The notes beneath the pieces are model-generated. The model saw nothing but the letters and a program-made list of their open reading frames with translations. It ran no database searches and was not told the origin of the DNA. The position numbers and the translations under genes were made by a program. 55,767 nt of DNA from an uncultured Pelagibacteraceae bacterium (GTDB lineage Bacteria; Pseudomonadota; Alphaproteobacteria; Pelagibacterales; AG-422-B15): contig CABZCR010000007.1 of NCBI GenBank assembly GCA_902524285.1, positions 1 to 55,767 of the forward strand, in the 5' to 3' direction. The number at the start of each line of letters is the position of its first letter. Position 1 is the stretch's first letter. Below are positions 26,031 to 37,146 of the stretch, piece after piece.

Positions 26031-26855
26031 ATGACAGTTATTAATCTTAATGAAGCGAGGATATTGATTACAAATGATGATGGAATATCTGCAGAGGGTA
26101 TTAAAATACTAAGAGCTATTGCTGATGAATTTTCAGATGATGTCTGGGTCGTTGCACCTGAACATGAAAAAAGTGGTGCATCACATGCTTTGTCTTTTCA
26201 AAACGAATTAACACTTAAAAAGTATGAAGAGAAGACATTTTCAGTTAATGGTACTCCTAGCGATTGTGTTGCAATTGGTATAAGCAATGTTTTAAAAGAT
26301 AAAAGACCAGATTTAATTCTGTCAGGTATCAATAGTGGCTGCAATGTTGGAGAGGATGTTACATATTCAGGTACAATTGCTGCAGCAATGGAAGGCTTAA
26401 TTAGACGCATTCCATCAATTGCAATCAGTCAAAATTATGAAGCGGGCAAAAAAAATCAAATTGTTTGGGATGCTTCAAAAAAATTTTTAAAAAATATTTT
26501 ACTTGAACTTACAATTCTTGGCTGGCCAAATAATGTATTCATGAATATTAATTTTCCATATTGCACAGCTGATTTAGTTAAAAGTATAAAGATAACAACA
26601 CAAGGAAACAGGGAAACTGACGACTTGATAATTAATGAAGTTCAGAAGTCAAAATTCAGATTTGGTTTGCGAAGACGGCTTGAAGAAAATGTTAATCTGA
26701 GTATTCCTCCTCTAAATGAAACAGTTGAGGGATATATGAGTGATGTAGAGGCACTGGCAGATCATCACATATCAATAACACCTCTTCATTTAGATCTTAC
26801 GCATCACAAAAGTCTTAGTGATTTAAAAAAAGGTTTAAAAACTGATCTAAATTAA
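26031..26855 (+). CDS. surE: 5'/3'-nucleotidase SurE
   Basis: This metal-dependent survival-protein phosphatase acts on nucleoside monophosphates. It is 274 aa. The metal-binding pair is in ILITNDDGISAEG, with VAPEHEKSGASHALS and SGINSGCNVGEDVTYSGTIAAAMEG as further family blocks. In many alphaproteobacteria pcm and an nlpD-type peptidase gene come next; here yajC follows directly after 64 nt. Confidence 0.94.
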   Translation: MTVINLNEARILITNDDGISAEGIKILRAIADEFSDDVWVVAPEHEKSGASHALSFQNELTLKKYEEKTFSVNGTPSDCVAIGISNVLKDKRPDLILSGINSGCNVGEDVTYSGTIAAAMEGLIRRIPSIAISQNYEAGKKNQIVWDASKKFLKNILLELTILGWPNNVFMNINFPYCTADLVKSIKITTQGNRETDDLIINEVQKSKFRFGLRRRLEENVNLSIPPLNETVEGYMSDVEALADHHISITPLHLDLTHHKSLSDLKKGLKTDLN

Positions 26856-26919
26856 TTATTTAGTTCAAAAATATTACCTAAGTATGTATATTGCCTAAGT
26901 TATTTTAAAGGAGAATTTC

Positions 26920-27198
26920 ATGGAACAAATGCTCATTCAACTAATGCCATTATTCTTAATTTTTGCGATTTTTTATTTTTTATTGATAAGACCTCAGCAA
27001 AGAAGAGCAAAAGAACATAGAGAGATGGTTGCTGCTGTTCAGCGAGGTGACAAGATCGTCAGCTCAGGAGGAGTCAGAGGAAAAGTAGTCAAAGTAATCG
27101 GAGATACTGATGTGGAGGTTGAAATATCCTCAGGAGTAAATGTTGTAATGATTAAATCAACAATTGCTGAAGTAGAGAAAGAAAATACATCACAATAA
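26920..27198 (+). CDS. yajC: Preprotein translocase accessory subunit YajC
   Basis: This 92-aa single-span inner-membrane protein associates with SecDF. It has a hydrophobic helix (about residues 5-23) ending YFLLIRPQQRRAKEHREM, the YajC hallmark, then a small beta domain (GDKIVSSGGVRGKV). A Shine-Dalgarno AAGGAG lies before the ATG. It lies 6 nt upstream of secD. Confidence 0.95.
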   Translation: MEQMLIQLMPLFLIFAIFYFLLIRPQQRRAKEHREMVAAVQRGDKIVSSGGVRGKVVKVIGDTDVEVEISSGVNVVMIKSTIAEVEKENTSQ

Positions 27199-27204
27199 AT
27201 TTTC

Positions 27205-28815
27205 ATGCTGTACTTTTCAAATTTAAAAATATTTTCAGTATTGGCTGTAATCATAATTACTTTACTTTTTGCTGTTCCCAATTTTTTTGGAAAAGATCAA
27301 TTAGAAACATTTCCAAATTTTTTTCCTAAGCAACAAGTAAACCTCGGCTTGGACCTTCAAGGGGGCTCACATTTATTGTTAGAGGTTGATACCGAAGAAA
27401 TTATAAAGGAGAGAGTGGAAAACCTTAACGCAGACGTTCGAAGAGTCTTAAAGAAAAACAATCTTAATTATAGTAATTTCAAGGTTTCAAATGAATCCCT
27501 AAAATTCATTGTAGAGGGTTTTAATAGCGAAATTCAAAAAGAAATTTCCGAGCTATCCATGAGTAACTCTCAAAATATTCTTGCAATGGGAGATCAAACT
27601 AATCTAATTATTACCCAAGAAGAAAATACTGTTCAGATAAATTTTACTGAAGAATTTGTTAAACAATCTGTTTCGAATGCAGTTGCCCAATCGTTAGAAA
27701 TTGTTCGAAGGAGAATAGATGAACTTGGCACAAGAGAGCCATCAATACAAAGACAAGGGTCATCCAGGATAATAATTCAATTACCAGGCATTGATGACCC
27801 TGACCGTATTAAGTCTTTACTGGGCCAAACGGCTAAACTTACTTTTCAATTGGTTGATACTTCAGTGAATTTCGACCCTTTTAATCCCTCGAAGGCACCA
27901 ATTGGTTCAGAAATTTTGGCATCTGACGCAGATGAAGAGTTTAAATATATTGTAAAAAAGCGAATTATGGTTGGAGGTGAAAATCTTGTTGATGCGCAAC
28001 CTGGTTTTGATCCTCAAACAAATGAACCAATAGTATCTTTTAGGTTTGATCGTATAGGTGCAACAAAGTTTGGAAGGGTTACACAGCAAAATGTAGGCAA
28101 ACCTTTTGCGATTGTACTTGATAATAAAGTAATAAGTGCGCCAGTTATAAGGGAAGCTATTTTGGGTGGTTCTGGTCAGATTTCTGGCGGTTTTGACTCA
28201 GAAGAAGCAAATGATCTTGCTATTCTTTTGCGAGCTGGTGCTTTACCGGCTCCACTTATTATTTTAGAAGAAAGGTCAGTTGGACCTGATCTTGGCGCTG
28301 ACTCAATTGAAGCGGGTCAGTTTGCAGCAATAATTGGTTTTATTGCTGTCATTATTTTTATGATATTTGTCTATAGATATTTTGGCCTGCTTGCAGATAT
28401 AGCATTAATTATAAATTTATTTATGGTCCTTGGCGTTTTATCTTTGTTTCAAGCAACTCTAACATTACCTGGTATCGCTGGAATAATATTAACAATTGGA
28501 ATGGCTGTAGATGCAAATGTTCTAATTTTTGAGAGAGTAAAAGAAGAAATTAGAAATGGATCGAATATGATGAATGCTGTTGAAAACGGGTATAAAAGAG
28601 CTTTATCAACTATATTAGATGCAAATATCACAACATTGATTGCTGCAATAATATTATTTTTTATGGCTTCGGGGCCAGTGAGAGGTTTCTCTATTACATT
28701 GGCTATTGGAATCTTTACATCAGTTTTCACTGCATTTACTTTCACAAGATTACTAATTTCATTCAACGCTAAAAGATTAAAACCAAATTTTGTAGGTCTG
28801 AGTAAAAATGCTTAA
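27205..28815 (+). CDS. secD: Protein translocase subunit SecD
   Basis: This proton-driven accessory of the SecYEG channel pulls exported proteins out on the periplasmic side. It is 536 aa, with an N-terminal helix, a large periplasmic domain starting with LGLDLQGGSHLLLEVD, and five C-terminal helices that include GIAGIILTIGMAVDANVLIFERVKEE. Its end overlaps secF by 8 nt. Confidence 0.96.
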   Translation: MLYFSNLKIFSVLAVIIITLLFAVPNFFGKDQLETFPNFFPKQQVNLGLDLQGGSHLLLEVDTEEIIKERVENLNADVRRVLKKNNLNYSNFKVSNESLKFIVEGFNSEIQKEISELSMSNSQNILAMGDQTNLIITQEENTVQINFTEEFVKQSVSNAVAQSLEIVRRRIDELGTREPSIQRQGSSRIIIQLPGIDDPDRIKSLLGQTAKLTFQLVDTSVNFDPFNPSKAPIGSEILASDADEEFKYIVKKRIMVGGENLVDAQPGFDPQTNEPIVSFRFDRIGATKFGRVTQQNVGKPFAIVLDNKVISAPVIREAILGGSGQISGGFDSEEANDLAILLRAGALPAPLIILEERSVGPDLGADSIEAGQFAAIIGFIAVIIFMIFVYRYFGLLADIALIINLFMVLGVLSLFQATLTLPGIAGIILTIGMAVDANVLIFERVKEEIRNGSNMMNAVENGYKRALSTILDANITTLIAAIILFFMASGPVRGFSITLAIGIFTSVFTAFTFTRLLISFNAKRLKPNFVGLSKNA

Positions 28816-29734
28816 TATTTCTGGAACACAAATTAATTTTTTAAAAGTAAGGGTTATTACCTTTATTCTTTCTGCAATATTGATATTTCTTTCAATAGGG
28901 GCTTTTTTTGTAAATGGATTGAATTTTGGAATTGATTTTAAGGGTGGTACGCTTATTGAAATCGAAACATCTCAAGAAATAGAAATTTCTGGTTTAAGAG
29001 ATAACTTAAATACCCTTGAATTAGGGGATGTTCAAGTTCAAGAATTTGGATCTAGTAAAAATTTACTAATTAGAGTAGAGCAACAATTAGGCGGAGATCA
29101 AGTTCAACAAGATGTTGTTCAAATAGTAAAAGATAGTTTAGGGTCTTATCTTTCATCCGATATTAATTTTAGAAGAACTGAGGTTGTAGGGCCTAAGGTT
29201 AGTGGAGAATTAATACAATCTGGTGCTATAGCAATTTTTGTCGCTGTATTTGCAATGCTTGTTTACATTTGGTTTAGGTTTGAATGGCAGTTTTCACTAG
29301 GAGCAGTTCTCGCACTTGTTCATGACGTCATATTAACCATAGGTGTTTTTTGTATAACTCAATTAGAGTTCAATTTACCCATCATTGCTGCAATACTTAC
29401 TATTGTTGGATACTCTATGAACGATACAGTTGTTGTGTACGATAGGGTCAGAGAAAACTTACGTAAGCACCGTTCAAAGGAAATTACAGATTTACTAAAT
29501 TTGTCAATTAACGATACTTTATCAAGAACAATCGTCACTTCTGTTACTACGCTTTTAGCTTTGTTATCGTTATTCATTTTTGGAGGTGAAGTGATTAAAG
29601 GGTTTACGTTTGCAATGATTTGGGGAGTTATAATTGGAACATATTCATCAATTTTTGTAGCAGCGCCATTACTGAGATACCTTGATGTAAAACGTGAGTG
29701 GAATACGACATCAGCAGTAGATTCAACTAGATAA
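28808..29734 (+). CDS. secF: Protein translocase subunit SecF
   Basis: This 308-aa partner of SecD has an N-terminal helix followed by NFGIDFKGGTLIEIE and C-terminal helices with VGYSMNDTVVVYDRVREN. Its start overlaps secD by 8 nt. The stop is 1 nt from the convergent membrane-protein gene. Confidence 0.96.
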   Translation: MLNISGTQINFLKVRVITFILSAILIFLSIGAFFVNGLNFGIDFKGGTLIEIETSQEIEISGLRDNLNTLELGDVQVQEFGSSKNLLIRVEQQLGGDQVQQDVVQIVKDSLGSYLSSDINFRRTEVVGPKVSGELIQSGAIAIFVAVFAMLVYIWFRFEWQFSLGAVLALVHDVILTIGVFCITQLEFNLPIIAAILTIVGYSMNDTVVVYDRVRENLRKHRSKEITDLLNLSINDTLSRTIVTSVTTLLALLSLFIFGGEVIKGFTFAMIWGVIIGTYSSIFVAAPLLRYLDVKREWNTTSAVDSTR

Positions 29735-29735
29735 T

Positions 29736-30344
29736 TTAGTAAAGATTTTGTGCAACTACCATTGCTAACAGCATAGGAATGGAAAGCACGGTGTTTGTTC
29801 TTGAGAATAGCATTGCTGTTCTAGCTGATTTTGCTTTTGTATCTGCATCAACTTCAACAATTCCCAATGCTTTCTTTTGATTTGGCCAAATAACCATCCA
29901 TACATTATAAGCCATAATGATAGCAAGCCACATACCAATTCCTATTGTAAGTTCTTTACCATTAAATCCATAAGCCAATGTAAATGTAAGAGCATTGACT
30001 GATCCCTCATGTCCATAATAAAGAGCTAGAGTTGTAAGACCTGTAATCAATGTTGCCAAAGCAGCCCATCTGAACCAGAAAAGAGCCGCTGGGGCAATAA
30101 CTTTTCCTATCGCTGGTTTTTGCTCATCAGGAATATTTGGCATATTAGGAATCTGTACGAAATTAAAGTAATAGAGGAGGCCAATCCACATGACTCCAGA
30201 TATGACGTGAAGAAATCTCGAGAGTGAGGCCCAATATAGTTGGTCAAAGCCACCATAGTGGCCTGTAACCATAATGAGCAAAAGAATTGCCAACAAAGTT
30301 CCAAGAATGACTGTTCTTTGCAATGATTGTAATATTGATGCCAT
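29736..30344 (-). CDS. PuuD-like (urate hydroxylase N-terminal domain type) integral membrane protein
   Basis: This 202-aa protein has about four to five membrane helices. The segments GHYGGFDQLYWASLSRFLHVISGVMWIGLLYYFNFVQ (read in parts) and FWFRWAALATLITGLTTLAL resemble the membrane domain of PuuD, the membrane urate hydroxylase. PuuD itself also carries a C-terminal cytochrome c domain, which is missing here. The histidines in GHYGG and FLHVISG could bind haem. No purine genes are nearby. The gene follows uvrA on the same strand after 48 nt. Function is unknown. Confidence 0.65.
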   Translation of the reverse strand: MASILQSLQRTVILGTLLAILLLIMVTGHYGGFDQLYWASLSRFLHVISGVMWIGLLYYFNFVQIPNMPNIPDEQKPAIGKVIAPAALFWFRWAALATLITGLTTLALYYGHEGSVNALTFTLAYGFNGKELTIGIGMWLAIIMAYNVWMVIWPNQKKALGIVEVDADTKAKSARTAMLFSRTNTVLSIPMLLAMVVAQNLY

Positions 30345-30392
30345 TAACGATTCATAGCATGTTTTATGCGTGTGTGTAAAATATTTATGTGA

Positions 30393-33221
30393 CTATTTGA
30401 GTATTTTATTTAAATACTGTCCTGTATAACTTTTTTTGAGTTTTGCAATATCTTCTGGTGAACCGCTTCCTATTATTTCACCGCCTCCGTCACCCCCTTC
30501 CGGGCCCAAGTCAATGATCCAATCAGCTGTTTTTATGACGTCTAAATTATGCTCTATCACAACAACGGTGTTACCTTGATCTACTAAAATTTGGAGTACC
30601 TCGAGTAGTTTCTTAATGTCATGGACATGAAGTCCCGTAGTTGGCTCATCAAGTATATACAAGGTTTTGCCTGTGGCTCTTTTTGAAAGTTCTTTTGAAA
30701 GTTTAATTCTTTGCGCTTCACCACCCGATAAAGTAGTAGCTTGCTGACCAATTTTTATATAGCCAAGTCCTACATTTTGAAGTGTATCGAGTTTCTTTTT
30801 AATCATTGGGATTGCTTCAAAAAAAGAACATCCTTCTTCAACTGTCATATCTAAAATATCTGCAATACTCTTATCTTTGTACTTAATTTCAAGCGTTTCT
30901 CTGTTGTATCTTTTGCCCTCACATTCATCGCAAGTGACATATACATCAGGAAGAAAGTGCATCTCTATCTTAATTACACCATCACCTTCACAAGCTTCGC
31001 ATCTACCGCCCTTAACATTAAATGAAAATCTTCCAGCTTTATAACCCCTGGCTTTTGACTCTGGCAAACCGGTAAACCAGTCTCTTATAAAAGTGAAGGC
31101 TCCGGTATAAGTTGCAGGATTTGATCTTGGAGTCCTTCCAATTGGAGATTGGTCAATATCTATAACTTTATCAAGCTCTTGAAGACCCTTTATTTCCTTG
31201 TGCTTTGCAGGTGTGTACCTTGACCCGTTTAACGTTTGTGCGACTGACTTAAAAAGCGTATTAATTGTTAAAGTTGATTTACCGCTACCAGAAACTCCAG
31301 TAATACAAGTAAGTGTTCCAAGAGGAATTTCGCAGTCGACATTTTTAAGATTATTGCCCTCAGCTTTTATAATTTCTATATATTTATTATTTAGTGCTTT
31401 TCTTCTATTGCTAGGTATTTCAATTTTTAGTTTACCAGATAAGTATTGACCAGTTATGCTATTTTGATTTTTTTTAATTTTAGTAACATTACCCTCAGCA
31501 ACTACTCTTCCGCCGTTAACGCCAGCAGCCGGTCCCAAGTCAACTACATGATCAGCTGTCGTGATTGCCTCTTCATCATGCTCAACGACAATAACTGTAT
31601 TTCCAAGATCTCTTAATCTTTTAAGAGTTTTTAACAATCTTTCATTATCACGCTGATGCAAGCCAATCGAGGGTTCGTCTAGCACATAGAGAACTCCTGT
31701 CAAACCTGATCCAATTTGTGATGCAAGACGAATACGTTGTGACTCACCGCCTGATAAACTACCCGAACCTCTTGAAAGAGTTAGATATTCAAGACCTACA
31801 TTATTTAAAAAAAGTATCCTTTCATTGAGTTCCTTAAGAATTCTAAATGCAATTTCTTTTTCTTTTTTAGTTAATTTTTTTTCAAGTTGCTGAAACCAAA
31901 TAACAAGTTCTTTAATAGATTTGTCGCATACTTCACCTATGTGCAGCTTATCTATCTTTACAGCCAATGCAGTCTCTTTAAGCCTAAAACCATTGCATGC
32001 ATGACATCTTACTTCACTCTGATATCTCTCAATTCTTCCACGCATCCAATCACTTTCTGTCTCTAGATATCTGCGCTCAAGATTATTGATTACTCCTTCG
32101 AAAGGTCTTTCATACTCATAACCGTCATCATAAGTAAACTTTAATTCTGTTTCACCAGAGCCATAAAGAACTATGTTTTGAATTTTTTTTCCTAGTGATT
32201 TCCAGGGTGTATCAAGTGAAAACTTATATTTTCTAGCTACAACCTTTAAAATATTTCTAAAATACCCGTATCTCGAGACTGGCCAAGGAGCAAGTGCATC
32301 CTCATTTATTGAAAGGTTTTTATTTGGAACAACTAAATTAGGATCAATTGATAAATCAGTACCAATTCCATCACACTCTTCACACGCTCCATAAGGATTA
32401 TTAAAAGAAAATAACCTTGGTTCAATTTCGTCAATTGTGAAACCGGATACAGGACAAGCAAATTTTGATGAAAATAGTTCATTATCTACTTTACCATTTT
32501 TCATCTCAAAGTTTTCAACGATCACCAATCCATCACTTAAATTGAGGGCAGTTTCGACACTATCCGCCAACCTGTTACCTATTTCATCGTTTAGTACGAT
32601 ACGGTCTACTACAACCTCGATGTCATGTTTCTTTTTTTTATCAATTTCAGGTAAAGAGTCGAATTCGTATAATTCCCCATCAATCTTTACTCTTTGAAAA
32701 CCTTTTTTGTGCAATTCTTGTAACTCCTTTTTGTACTCACCTTTTCTTCCTCTGATAATTGGAGACAATATTAGAAACTTTGAACCTATTTCTCTTTCTT
32801 GTATTCGATCAACTATTTGGGTCACTGTCTGACTTTTAATGGGTAATCCTGTTGCAGGAGAATAGGGTATTCCAACCCTCGCAAAAAGAAGACGAAGATA
32901 ATCATATACCTCTGTAACAGTACCAACTGTTGACCTAGGATTTTTTGATGTTGTTTTTTGTTCGATGGAAATTGCGGGACTTAACCCTTCTATTAAATCA
33001 ACATTTGGTTTTTGCATCATTTGCAAAAACTGTCTTGCATAAGCTGATAAGCTCTCAACGTATCTTCTTTGGCCTTCGGCATAAATAGTATCAAAAGCAA
33101 GGGAAGATTTACCTGAGCCCGACAAACCAGTTATTATTGTTAGCTTCTCACGGGGTATTTTGACGTTAACATTTTTTAAATTATGTTCACGGGCCCCTTG
33201 TACTGAAATTGTCTTACTCAT
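30393..33221 (-). CDS. uvrA: Excinuclease ABC subunit A
   Basis: This damage-recognition ATPase of nucleotide excision repair is 942 aa. Two ABC modules are seen, with Walker [10 protein letters not shown] near the N-terminus and GVSGSGKST in the second half, and signature SLSGGESQR and TLSGGEAQR segments. The zinc sites CEACEGDG and CDECEG in the second half and [11 protein letters not shown] in the first are intact. It is divergent from ssb, the usual proteobacterial arrangement. No convincing LexA box was found in the 109-nt gap. Confidence 0.97.
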   Translation of the reverse strand: MSKTISVQGAREHNLKNVNVKIPREKLTIITGLSGSGKSSLAFDTIYAEGQRRYVESLSAYARQFLQMMQKPNVDLIEGLSPAISIEQKTTSKNPRSTVGTVTEVYDYLRLLFARVGIPYSPATGLPIKSQTVTQIVDRIQEREIGSKFLILSPIIRGRKGEYKKELQELHKKGFQRVKIDGELYEFDSLPEIDKKKKHDIEVVVDRIVLNDEIGNRLADSVETALNLSDGLVIVENFEMKNGKVDNELFSSKFACPVSGFTIDEIEPRLFSFNNPYGACEECDGIGTDLSIDPNLVVPNKNLSINEDALAPWPVSRYGYFRNILKVVARKYKFSLDTPWKSLGKKIQNIVLYGSGETELKFTYDDGYEYERPFEGVINNLERRYLETESDWMRGRIERYQSEVRCHACNGFRLKETALAVKIDKLHIGEVCDKSIKELVIWFQQLEKKLTKKEKEIAFRILKELNERILFLNNVGLEYLTLSRGSGSLSGGESQRIRLASQIGSGLTGVLYVLDEPSIGLHQRDNERLLKTLKRLRDLGNTVIVVEHDEEAITTADHVVDLGPAAGVNGGRVVAEGNVTKIKKNQNSITGQYLSGKLKIEIPSNRRKALNNKYIEIIKAEGNNLKNVDCEIPLGTLTCITGVSGSGKSTLTINTLFKSVAQTLNGSRYTPAKHKEIKGLQELDKVIDIDQSPIGRTPRSNPATYTGAFTFIRDWFTGLPESKARGYKAGRFSFNVKGGRCEACEGDGVIKIEMHFLPDVYVTCDECEGKRYNRETLEIKYKDKSIADILDMTVEEGCSFFEAIPMIKKKLDTLQNVGLGYIKIGQQATTLSGGEAQRIKLSKELSKRATGKTLYILDEPTTGLHVHDIKKLLEVLQILVDQGNTVVVIEHNLDVIKTADWIIDLGPEGGDGGGEIIGSGSPEDIAKLKKSYTGQYLNKILK

Positions 33222-33330
33222 AAGAATTAATTAATCTTAACACTCCTAATTTAAAGATAACCTGTGCATAAACAGCAAAATAGGGATTTTTGTATGTACA
33301 GTGCATCAATATCTGGATAAATTACAATAT

Positions 33331-33789
33331 ATGGCTGCTAGTTTAAATAAAGTAATGCTAATAGGTAATCTTGGAGCAGACCCTGTAATTCGTCAGACTC
33401 AAGATGGGAAAAGGCTTGCCCAACTTAGCTTAGCTACATCCGAGTCATGGAAAGACAAGGCTACAGGCGAGAAAAAAGAAAAAACCAGTTGGCACAGAAT
33501 AGTCATATTTAACGATGGTTTAGCTGGTGTTGTTGAGAGTTACCTTAAAAAAGGTTCAAAAATTTATATCGAAGGCCAATTACAAACTAGGAAATTTACA
33601 GATCAGAGTGGAGTTGAAAAATATACGACGGAAATAGTTCTTGGAAACTATAATGGCACACTTACCATGCTTGACTCAAGGAACTCAGGAGGCGGCGATT
33701 CAATTCCAGATATGGGTTCAGATATAAATCAAGACATGGGAGACAGTGCTCCACCTGACCTTGATATAGACGACGAAATACCCTTTTAA
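33331..33789 (+). CDS. ssb: Single-stranded DNA-binding protein
   Basis: This protein coats single-stranded DNA in replication and repair. I place the start at ATG 33331 (152 aa) because SSB proteins begin close to [14 protein letters not shown]. The frame is open to a GTG at 33301, but the ten extra residues are not family-like. An OB fold is followed by a Gly/Asp-rich linker, and the acidic tip ends DDEIPF, the docking site for repair partners. Confidence 0.95.
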   Translation: MAASLNKVMLIGNLGADPVIRQTQDGKRLAQLSLATSESWKDKATGEKKEKTSWHRIVIFNDGLAGVVESYLKKGSKIYIEGQLQTRKFTDQSGVEKYTTEIVLGNYNGTLTMLDSRNSGGGDSIPDMGSDINQDMGDSAPPDLDIDDEIPF

Positions 33790-33911
33790 GTCTACTTTTT
33801 TCAATCGAAAACTGGGCAAATTTCTGATATACTATTCTTAATTTTTATAACAAAATCGTGCTTATTTTTCCTATTTTTTAGGGATTTTTAGCGCTTCAAT
33901 AGGTAATAGAA

Positions 33912-36617
33912 TTGACTGATTCCAAGGATCAAAATGAAGATCTTAAAACAGGTAAAGAGCAATCTGTAATCCCCATATTAATCGATACAGAAATGCAGAA
34001 TTCTTACCTCGATTACGCTATGAGCGTAATCGTTAGCAGGGCATTACCCGATGTTAGAGACGGACTAAAACCAGTTCATAGGAGGATTTTATATGCAATG
34101 CATGAGTCAGGCTATGAGTGGAATAAACAACATAGAAAGAGTGCTAGAGTTGTAGGTGATGTTATTGGTAAATACCATCCGCATGGAGATCAAGCTGTTT
34201 ATGATGCGTTGGTCAGACTTGCTCAAGACTTCTCAATGAGCGTGCCACTATTAGATGGTCAAGGAAATTTTGGATCAATGGACGGTGATAGGGCTGCTGC
34301 AATGAGATACACGGAAGTTAGAATGGCAAAAATTGCTAGTTTCCTTCTTGAAGATATAGAAAAAGAAACGGTCGACTTTAGACCTAATTATGATGAAACT
34401 GAAAGTGAGCCATCTGTTCTTCCTGCAAAATATCCAAACCTACTTGTCAACGGTGCAGGTGGTATAGCTGTTGGTATGGCGACTAACATTTTACCTCATA
34501 ATTTAGGAGAGGTCATTGACGCTAGTATTGCTTACCTTGAAAATACCGACGTAACTTTTGAGGAAATAAATCAAATTATAAAAGGCCCAGACTTTCCCAC
34601 TGGCGGAACAATTATTGGCATAAAAGGGATAAAAGACTCTCAGTCATCAGGTAGAGGCTCAATCATTGTTCAGGCAAAATCAAACATAGAGGAATTTAAA
34701 ACAGATCGAGAGGCAATCGTTTTTACTGAAGTACCATACCAAGTAAACAAATCATCTTTGCTTGAGAAAATAGCTGAACTTGTCAGAGATAAAAAAATTG
34801 ATGGTATAAGTGATTTAAGAGATGAGTCTGACCGCCAAGGAGTAAGAGTTGTTGTTGAATTAAAAAAAGGGGTAATATCACAAGTTGTATTAAATAAATT
34901 ATATAAATTTACTGCACTACAAAGTTCTTACGGTGTTAATTCGTTGGCGTTGGTAAACGGAAAACCAAAATTAATGAATATAAAAGAATTCATTCACCAT
35001 TTTATAGAATTCAGAAAAGAAATTATCAGAAACAGGACACGTCATGATCTCGGCAAAGCAAGAGATAGGGCCCATGTATTGATTGGCCTAGCAGTTGCTG
35101 TTGCTAATGTTGATCAAATAATAGAAATAATTAAAAGCTCCAAAGATCCTAATGAGGCAAGAACCTCGCTTCTTAAAACTAAGTGGCTAAGCAAGGATAT
35201 TGATGATTTGTTAAAGTTAGTTGATGACCCAAGGCAAATTAAAAATGAAAAAGAAATTTATTTAACAGACGAGCAGGCCAAAGCGATATTAGAGTTAAGG
35301 TTGCAACGTTTAACTGCTCTAGGCAAAGATGAGATCAAGTCAGAATTATCAGATCTTTCCAATCAAATAAACAAATTCCTCTCAATATTAAGGGATACGG
35401 AGGTATTGAATGATGTAATAAATGTTGAGCTAAATGAAATTAAAAAGCAATTTGCAATACCAAGAAGGACAGAAATTAATGAAGGTGAGGCTACAGATAT
35501 TGATCAAGAAGACCTAGTTCAAAGAAGTGATATGGTCGTAAGTGTAACAAACTCAGGTTATATTAAAAGGGTTCCTTTAAATATGTACAGAGCACAGAAA
35601 AGAGGTGGCAAAGGAAGAGCGGGAATGAAAACCAATGAAGAAGATTTTGTAACTCAAGTTTTTACCTCAAGTACTCATGACAATATGTTGTTTTTCTCGT
35701 CTGGAGGAATAGCTTACAAACTTAAGACATGGAAGATTCCTGAATCATCACCCCAAGCTAAGGGCAAAGCAATAATCAATCTCTTAAATCTTAAAGACAC
35801 TGAAAGTCTATCAAGTATCCTTGTGTTGCCAGAAAATAAAGAATCAAATGAAAATGAGTATTTAATATTTGCTACATCGGACGGTAGCATCAGAAAAAAT
35901 AGTTTAGAAGATTTCAAAAGGATTCAAGCAAATGGTAAAATTGCAATGAAACTAGATAATAATAATGCAATCGTAGGTGTAAAACTCTGTAGTGATGAAG
36001 ACGATATTTTACTATCAACAAAACATGGAAAGTGTATTCGAACTCCTGTTTCAAAATTGAGAACAACTAAAAGTAGAAGTTCGGTGGGTGTAAGGGGCAT
36101 CAGGCTAACAAAAGATGATAAAATTATTTCAATTTCTGTCATTTCTCATACTGATGTATCGTCAGCAGAAGCAAAAGCTTACTTAAAAATGATTTCAAAG
36201 GAAAAAGGAATGCAAGAAGAAACCGAGAGTGACGATAATGATACTGATAACTCTGTTTCTGACATTGAAATATCTAAGGATCGATATGATGAATTAAAAG
36301 CGAGAGAACAATTCATTTTAACCGTTACTGAAAATGGCTTTGGCAAAAGATCTTCTTCTTACCAGTTTAGAGTTTCTAATCGCGGTGGATCGGGCATTAT
36401 GTGTATTGCGACATCAGATAGAAATGGCGATGTTCTAGCTTCTTTTCCAGTCAATAATGATGATGATATAATGCTGATAACTAAAACAGGTCAATTAATT
36501 CGCTGCCCGGTAAAAGATGTTCGCGTAGCTGGTAGAAATACGCAGGGAGTAAGTATATTTAAAACAACAAAAGAAGAAAAAGTTGTTTCTGCAAGCAGAG
36601 TTGAGCTAGATAGCTAA
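33912..36617 (+). CDS. gyrA: DNA gyrase subunit A
   Basis: This cleavage subunit of gyrase is 901 aa. The start is TTG at 33912, with an AGGT Shine-Dalgarno at 33901-33904; an in-frame stop at 33900-33902 rules out an earlier start and the next ATG is far inside the conserved region. The active-site Tyr133 lies in AAAMRYTE. In the quinolone region the residue equivalent to E. coli Ser83 is Gln94 (HGDQAVYD), while the Asp87 equivalent, Asp98, is kept. An acidic insert lies near residues 760-780, before the last blades of the C-terminal wrapping domain. coaD follows 44 nt later. Confidence 0.96.
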   Translation: MTDSKDQNEDLKTGKEQSVIPILIDTEMQNSYLDYAMSVIVSRALPDVRDGLKPVHRRILYAMHESGYEWNKQHRKSARVVGDVIGKYHPHGDQAVYDALVRLAQDFSMSVPLLDGQGNFGSMDGDRAAAMRYTEVRMAKIASFLLEDIEKETVDFRPNYDETESEPSVLPAKYPNLLVNGAGGIAVGMATNILPHNLGEVIDASIAYLENTDVTFEEINQIIKGPDFPTGGTIIGIKGIKDSQSSGRGSIIVQAKSNIEEFKTDREAIVFTEVPYQVNKSSLLEKIAELVRDKKIDGISDLRDESDRQGVRVVVELKKGVISQVVLNKLYKFTALQSSYGVNSLALVNGKPKLMNIKEFIHHFIEFRKEIIRNRTRHDLGKARDRAHVLIGLAVAVANVDQIIEIIKSSKDPNEARTSLLKTKWLSKDIDDLLKLVDDPRQIKNEKEIYLTDEQAKAILELRLQRLTALGKDEIKSELSDLSNQINKFLSILRDTEVLNDVINVELNEIKKQFAIPRRTEINEGEATDIDQEDLVQRSDMVVSVTNSGYIKRVPLNMYRAQKRGGKGRAGMKTNEEDFVTQVFTSSTHDNMLFFSSGGIAYKLKTWKIPESSPQAKGKAIINLLNLKDTESLSSILVLPENKESNENEYLIFATSDGSIRKNSLEDFKRIQANGKIAMKLDNNNAIVGVKLCSDEDDILLSTKHGKCIRTPVSKLRTTKSRSSVGVRGIRLTKDDKIISISVISHTDVSSAEAKAYLKMISKEKGMQEETESDDNDTDNSVSDIEISKDRYDELKAREQFILTVTENGFGKRSSSYQFRVSNRGGSGIMCIATSDRNGDVLASFPVNNDDDIMLITKTGQLIRCPVKDVRVAGRNTQGVSIFKTTKEEKVVSASRVELDS

Positions 36618-36661
36618 TAAATTACTAGAGGTCTTTAAATAATCATTATATATTCCCAAAT

Positions 36662-37141
36662 ATGAGTAGAACTGGCATATATCCTGGAAGCTTCGATCCC
36701 ATTCATAAAGGGCACATTGATATTATCAATAGGGCTACAAAACTTGTTGATAAATTATATATCGCAGTTGCTGACAGCCCGCATAAATCACCTTTATTTG
36801 ATTTAGATGAAAGAAAAGAAATGATAGAAAATGAGTTTTCATCAAATGATAAAATTGAAGTAATTGCATTTGATAATTTATTGATTGATTTAGCTAATTC
36901 GCTAGATGCAAAGATACTCATAAGGGGTCTTCGTGTTGTTTCTGATTTTGAATATGAATTTCAGATGTTGGGTATGAATAGACAATTAGATAATAATATT
37001 GAAACAGTATTCTTGATGGCAGACGCTCAACGGCAATCAATTTCCTCTAATTTTGTAAAAGAAATTGCACGTTTGGGAGGAAATATCAGTAATTTTACAA
37101 ATAAATTTGTTGAGCAAAAATTAAAAGATAAATTCAAATAA
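36662..37141 (+). CDS. coaD: Phosphopantetheine adenylyltransferase
   Basis: This enzyme makes dephospho-CoA from phosphopantetheine and ATP, the fourth step of CoA synthesis. It is 159 aa. The nucleotidyltransferase motif is YPGSFDPIHKGH, and ISSNFVKEIARLGG is the second ATP-binding motif (usually SSTxVRE). Position between gyrA and a cyclophilin gene is typical of alphaproteobacteria. Confidence 0.95.
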   Translation: MSRTGIYPGSFDPIHKGHIDIINRATKLVDKLYIAVADSPHKSPLFDLDERKEMIENEFSSNDKIEVIAFDNLLIDLANSLDAKILIRGLRVVSDFEYEFQMLGMNRQLDNNIETVFLMADAQRQSISSNFVKEIARLGGNISNFTNKFVEQKLKDKFK

Positions 37142-37146
37142 ATAAA

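Noticed and set aside
33262-33275. LexA-like CTGT...ACAG dyad between uvrA and ssb
   Set aside because: Spacing is 6 nt rather than 8, and alphaproteobacterial LexA sites have a different GTTC-type form.
33301-33330. GTG start for ssb
   Set aside because: The ATG at 33331 matches the usual SSB N-terminus; the extra ten residues do not.
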